Assembly: GCA_947629295.1 (NCBI GenBank)
Contig: CANRDH010000112.1
Coordinates: forward strand, 1 to 5,742
Length of the DNA: 5,742 nt
Direction of reading: 5' to 3'
From: an uncultured Clostridia bacterium
Lineage (GTDB): Bacteria; Bacillota; Clostridia; Oscillospirales; Acutalibacteraceae
The number at the start of each line of letters is the position of its first letter. The stretch's first letter is position 1. The position numbers and the translations under genes are program-made. Shown here piece by piece: positions 5,212-5,742 of this stretch. The notes under the pieces are model-generated. The model saw only the letters and a program-made list of their open reading frames with translations, had not been told where the DNA came from and ran no database searches.

Positions 5212-5742
5212 TTATGCCTCAATAGTCTTAAGGATAAGAGCGGTTGTACTTTCAACCGTATCCTGACCCTCTACTACGGAAAGCTTACCCTGCTTCTCAT
5301 AGTACTCCTTAAGAGGCTCTGTTTCCTTATGATAAACCTCAAGACGAGCCTTTACTGTATCCGGATGGTCATCCTTACGCTGAACAAGGGCGCCTGCGCA
5401 TTTGTCGCAAACTCCTTCTTTCTGCGGAAGCTTATATTCCATATGGTAGCTTGCTCCGCATTTCTCGCAGACACGGCGTCCGGACATTCTCTTGACTATA
5501 GCCTCATCGGTAACCTCGATATCAATTACCTTATCTATTGCTATGCCCATCTTATCCAGAGCCTCGGCCTGAGGAATGGTTCTGGGGAAGCCGTCAAGGA
5601 TAAATCCCTTGCCGCAGTCATCCTTTGCAAGTCTTTCCTTAATGATGCCGATAACGACCTCATCGGGAACGAGCTGACCTGCTTCCATATAGGACTTAGC
5701 CTTAAGTCCCATCTCAGTGCCGGTTTTCAGCGCTTCTCTGAT
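5212..5742 (-). CDS. adk: Adenylate kinase, zinc-binding long form (5' end outside window)
   Basis: Cytoplasmic enzyme that interconverts ATP + AMP and 2 ADP, keeping adenylate pools balanced. The reading frame is open to the window edge, so 176 C-terminal residues are visible, starting IREALKTGTEMGLKAK. About 40 N-terminal residues, including the ATP-binding P-loop, are missing; family length is about 215. Visible hallmarks are the AMP-side VPDEVVIGIIKERL segment, the GFILDGFPRT motif (residues 47-55 of the visible part) and the LID domain with two CxxC pairs (Cys92/95 and Cys112/115), the zinc-binding version common in Gram-positives. The DDHPDTVKAR motif (124-133) carries catalytic arginine and aspartate residues. 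It ends with TAA five bases before map, and the map ribosome binding site lies within its last codons. The ATG at 5712 is an internal methionine, not the start. Identification is secure. Confidence 0.97.
   Translation of the reverse strand: MREALKTGTEMGLKAKSYMEAGQLVPDEVVIGIIKERLAKDDCGKGFILDGFPRTIPQAEALDKMGIAIDKVIDIEVTDEAIVKRMSGRRVCEKCGASYHMEYKLPQKEGVCDKCAGALVQRKDDHPDTVKARLEVYHKETEPLKEYYEKQGKLSVVEGQDTVESTTALILKTIEA

Noticed and set aside
1..5742. Search for mobile elements, CRISPR arrays, tRNA/rRNA genes, riboswitches or a novel defence-like system
   Set aside because: No long repeats, transposase-like proteins, spaced repeats or structured leader were seen; nearly all sequence is accounted for by housekeeping genes.

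Overview
The window is the distal part of a bacterial ribosomal-protein superoperon (the adk-to-rplQ 'alpha operon' segment), read entirely on the minus strand, followed by one unrelated accessory gene. Gene order, strong GGAGG-type ribosome binding sites, a KOW-domain protein between map and infA, a four-cysteine adenylate kinase and the sequence of the ribosomal proteins point to a Firmicute of class Clostridia. The S4 protein without zinc ligands, beginning MAVNRDPILKRCR, resembles Ruminococcus/Oscillospirales-type sequences; that finer placement is from memory and tentative.

Layout in transcription order (high to low coordinates): adk (5' end cut off by the window edge), map, a small KOW RNA-binding protein, infA with a TTG start, rpmJ, rpsM, rpsK, rpsD, rpoA and rplQ. 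Gaps between genes are 5 to 64 bases, so the block looks like one transcription unit; its promoter lies outside the window. A clear intrinsic terminator (923-961) closes it 10 bases after rplQ. The widest gap, between rpsD and rpoA, holds a perfect 6-bp hairpin just upstream of the rpoA ribosome binding site. After the terminator a strong sigma-A-type promoter with an extended -10 (874-902) drives a separate gene for a CpXC-domain protein of unknown function (173-835). The last 172 bases are AT-rich; they contain an in-frame hydrophobic stretch after the CpXC stop codon and a weak A/T hairpin.

Together the operon genes supply nucleotide balance (adenylate kinase), N-terminal methionine removal (Map), translation initiation (IF1), two head proteins and one body protein of the small subunit (S13, S11, S4), two large-subunit proteins (L36, L17) and the RNA polymerase alpha subunit. 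This is core housekeeping DNA. I see no mobile element, CRISPR array, tRNA, rRNA or novel multi-gene system. The least explained part is the CpXC gene and its downstream region.
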